A DNA stretch of 5,770 nt from an uncultured Rubellimicrobium sp. (GTDB taxonomy: Bacteria > Pseudomonadota > Alphaproteobacteria > Rhodobacterales > Rhodobacteraceae), in NCBI GenBank assembly GCA_902805995.1, contig CADCUU010000162.1, forward strand, positions 1 through 5,770, read 5' to 3'. The translations under genes and the position numbers were made by a program. The number at the start of each line of letters is the position of its first letter. Position 1 is the first letter of the stretch. Positions 4,557-5,770 of the stretch are shown here, piece by piece. The notes beneath the pieces were generated by a model. The model was not told the DNA's origin and did no database searches. It saw only the letters and a program-made list of their open reading frames with translations.

Positions 4557-5770
4557 TCAGAGATCCTTTACCAGCCGCAGCGCGTCATAGATGGCGGCAT
4601 GTGTGTTGCGAGCGGATACGGCGTCGCCGATGCGGAACAGGCGGAATTGTCCGTCGGGGTTCGTGCGGACCTGCTGGGGCGCGCCGGTCGCCAGCGCCTC
4701 ATAGTCCACCTCGCCCGCGTTCGAGGATAGCGCCTTGAGGTCGAAGTAGACCTCGTCCAAGGGTCGGGTGCCGTGGTTGACGACCACCTGATCAACCACC
4801 CGCTCGCGCGTCATGTCGCCATAGTCGGACCCCAGCGTTGCCAGAAGCTGGTTGCCCTGCCGCCGCACGGCTCGGAGCCGCCAGGTCACCGTAAACGTTG
4901 TGTCCCGCCGCTGGAGGCTCCTCATATAGGGCACCAAGTTCATCGCCATGACCTCGGGCGCGAAGGCGCGGTCGGGGGTCACGATCTCCACCTTGGCTCC
5001 GGTCGCCGCGATCATGTCGGCGGCCTGGAGCCCCGCATGGTCGCCCGCGTCGTCATAAACCAGCACGTTGGCGCCCGGCCGCACGTCGCCCGCCAGGATG
5101 TCCCAGGCCGAGACGACGAGGTCGTTGCCCGTCTCCAGCACCTCCGTATGGGGCAGGCCGCCGGTGGCCACGATCACCTCGTCGGGCCGGGTGGCGAGGA
5201 CCGTGTCCACGTCCGCGAAGGTGTTGAAGTGAAACTGGACACCCAGCTTCTCGCACTGGGCCATGCGCCACGCGATGATGGAGATCATCTCGCGCCGCCG
5301 CTCGCTCTGCGCGGTGAGGCGGATCTGGCCGCCGGGCTGGTCCGCGGCCTCGAAGACGGTGACGGCATGCCCGCGCTCGGCGGCGACGCGCGCGGCCTCC
5401 AGGCCCGCCGGGCCCGCGCCCACAATCGTGATGCGCCGCGTCTCCGTGGCAGGCGCGATGGTCTGGGGCATCGTCGTCTCGCGCCCCGTGGCGGGGTTGT
5501 GGATGCAGAACGCCGCCCCGCCCTGGTAGATGCGGTCAAGGCAGTAGTTCGCGCCCACGCAGGGCCGGATGTCGTCCTCGCGCCCTTCCAGCACCTTCCG
5601 CATGATATGCGGGTCGGCCATGTGCGCCCGCGTCATGCCGACCATGTCGAGCTTGCCGGACGCGATGGCATGCCGCGCGGTGGCAAGGTCGGAGATCTTG
5701 GCGGCGTGGAAGGTCGGGAAGCCGGTGGCCGCGCGAACCTCGCCCGCGAAGTCGAGATGCGGGGCGTTGG
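4557..5770 (-). CDS. FMN/4Fe-4S/FAD oxidoreductase, likely N-methylproline (or related amine) demethylase (5' end outside window)
   Basis: The C-terminal 403 residues of a protein of the trimethylamine dehydrogenase / 2,4-dienoyl-CoA reductase family, usually about 650-730 residues long. Visible in order: the end of the FMN-binding TIM barrel (VGMTRAHMADP, about 42-52); the iron-sulfur segment with Cys70, Cys76 and Cys88; an FAD-binding fold with GAGPAG at 117-122 and Glu140; a second nucleotide fold (about 235-251) whose glycine motif is degenerate (VLVYDDAGDHAG), as in trimethylamine dehydrogenase, where it holds ADP rather than NAD(P)H; and the closing RIGDAVSARNTHAAIYDALR. The second cluster cysteine is Ala73 (CVGANYC). 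The wording of the barrel end, cluster and C-terminus resembles N-methylproline demethylases as I recall them, so a role in betaine or secondary-amine breakdown is likely but unproven. The frame continues open past the ATG at 5645 to the edge, so that ATG is internal. Gene convergent with the transporter. Confidence 0.85.
   Translation of the reverse strand, partial: NAPHLDFAGEVRAATGFPTFHAAKISDLATARHAIASGKLDMVGMTRAHMADPHIMRKVLEGREDDIRPCVGANYCLDRIYQGGAAFCIHNPATGRETTMPQTIAPATETRRITIVGAGPAGLEAARVAAERGHAVTVFEAADQPGGQIRLTAQSERRREMISIIAWRMAQCEKLGVQFHFNTFADVDTVLATRPDEVIVATGGLPHTEVLETGNDLVVSAWDILAGDVRPGANVLVYDDAGDHAGLQAADMIAATGAKVEIVTPDRAFAPEVMAMNLVPYMRSLQRRDTTFTVTWRLRAVRRQGNQLLATLGSDYGDMTRERVVDQVVVNHGTRPLDEVYFDLKALSSNAGEVDYEALATGAPQQVRTNPDGQFRLFRIGDAVSARNTHAAIYDALRLVKDL

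Noticed and set aside
5643..5645. ATG at 5645 as the start of the flavoprotein
   Set aside because: The frame stays open to the window edge and the upstream codons read as the end of the family's TIM barrel, so this methionine is internal.
1..5770. tRNA, rRNA, CRISPR array, insertion sequence or phage genes
   Set aside because: I looked for cloverleaf patterns, regularly spaced repeats, transposase motifs and terminal repeats and saw none.

Overview
The window comes from a GC-rich bacterial chromosome. Coding stretches are about 70% G+C, with strong GGAGG-type ribosome binding sites and tightly packed genes. The TolA-type C-terminal domain, the NsrR-type Rrf2 regulator, the FNR-like box and the FMN/Fe-S/FAD demethylase-like enzyme together suggest an alphaproteobacterium, probably of the Rhodobacterales. 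That placement is inference from family resemblance; no marker gene is present.

Layout. (1) 1-1652, minus strand: a two-gene unit. A four-helix membrane protein (1323-1652) is followed, with a 4-base ATGA overlap, by a secreted PQQ-dependent dehydrogenase (1-1326) that runs off the left edge. It looks like a membrane glucose dehydrogenase whose membrane anchor and catalytic domain are separate genes. (2) 1653-1871: non-coding, holding a perfect FNR/CRP-type palindrome (TTGAC-N4-GTCAA) and an overlapping long inverted repeat. (3) 1872-2993, minus strand: an NsrR-like Fe-S regulator followed 18 bases later by a small protein with a TolA domain III. (4) 2994-3518: a long divergent intergenic region of lower GC. 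It holds a possible regulator promoter, and on the other strand a promoter overlapping a TetR-type palindrome, then a 39-codon candidate upstream ORF. (5) 3519-4436, plus strand: a ten-helix EamA/DMT transporter. (6) 4437-4556: a convergent gap with two GC hairpins. (7) 4557-5770, minus strand: the C-terminal 403 residues of an FMN/4Fe-4S/FAD amine-demethylase-like oxidoreductase that runs off the right edge.

How it may work together. The dehydrogenase would oxidise a sugar or polyol in the periplasm and pass electrons to quinone through the separate membrane protein. The FNR-like box would tie this to oxygen or nitrogen-oxide status, and the neighbouring regulator is of the NO-sensing type. 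The transporter looks ligand-inducible through a TetR-family repressor not encoded here. No phage, IS, CRISPR, tRNA or rRNA was seen. The least ordinary parts are the split dehydrogenase, the regulator plus TolA-domain pair, and the operator/upstream-ORF leader of the transporter.
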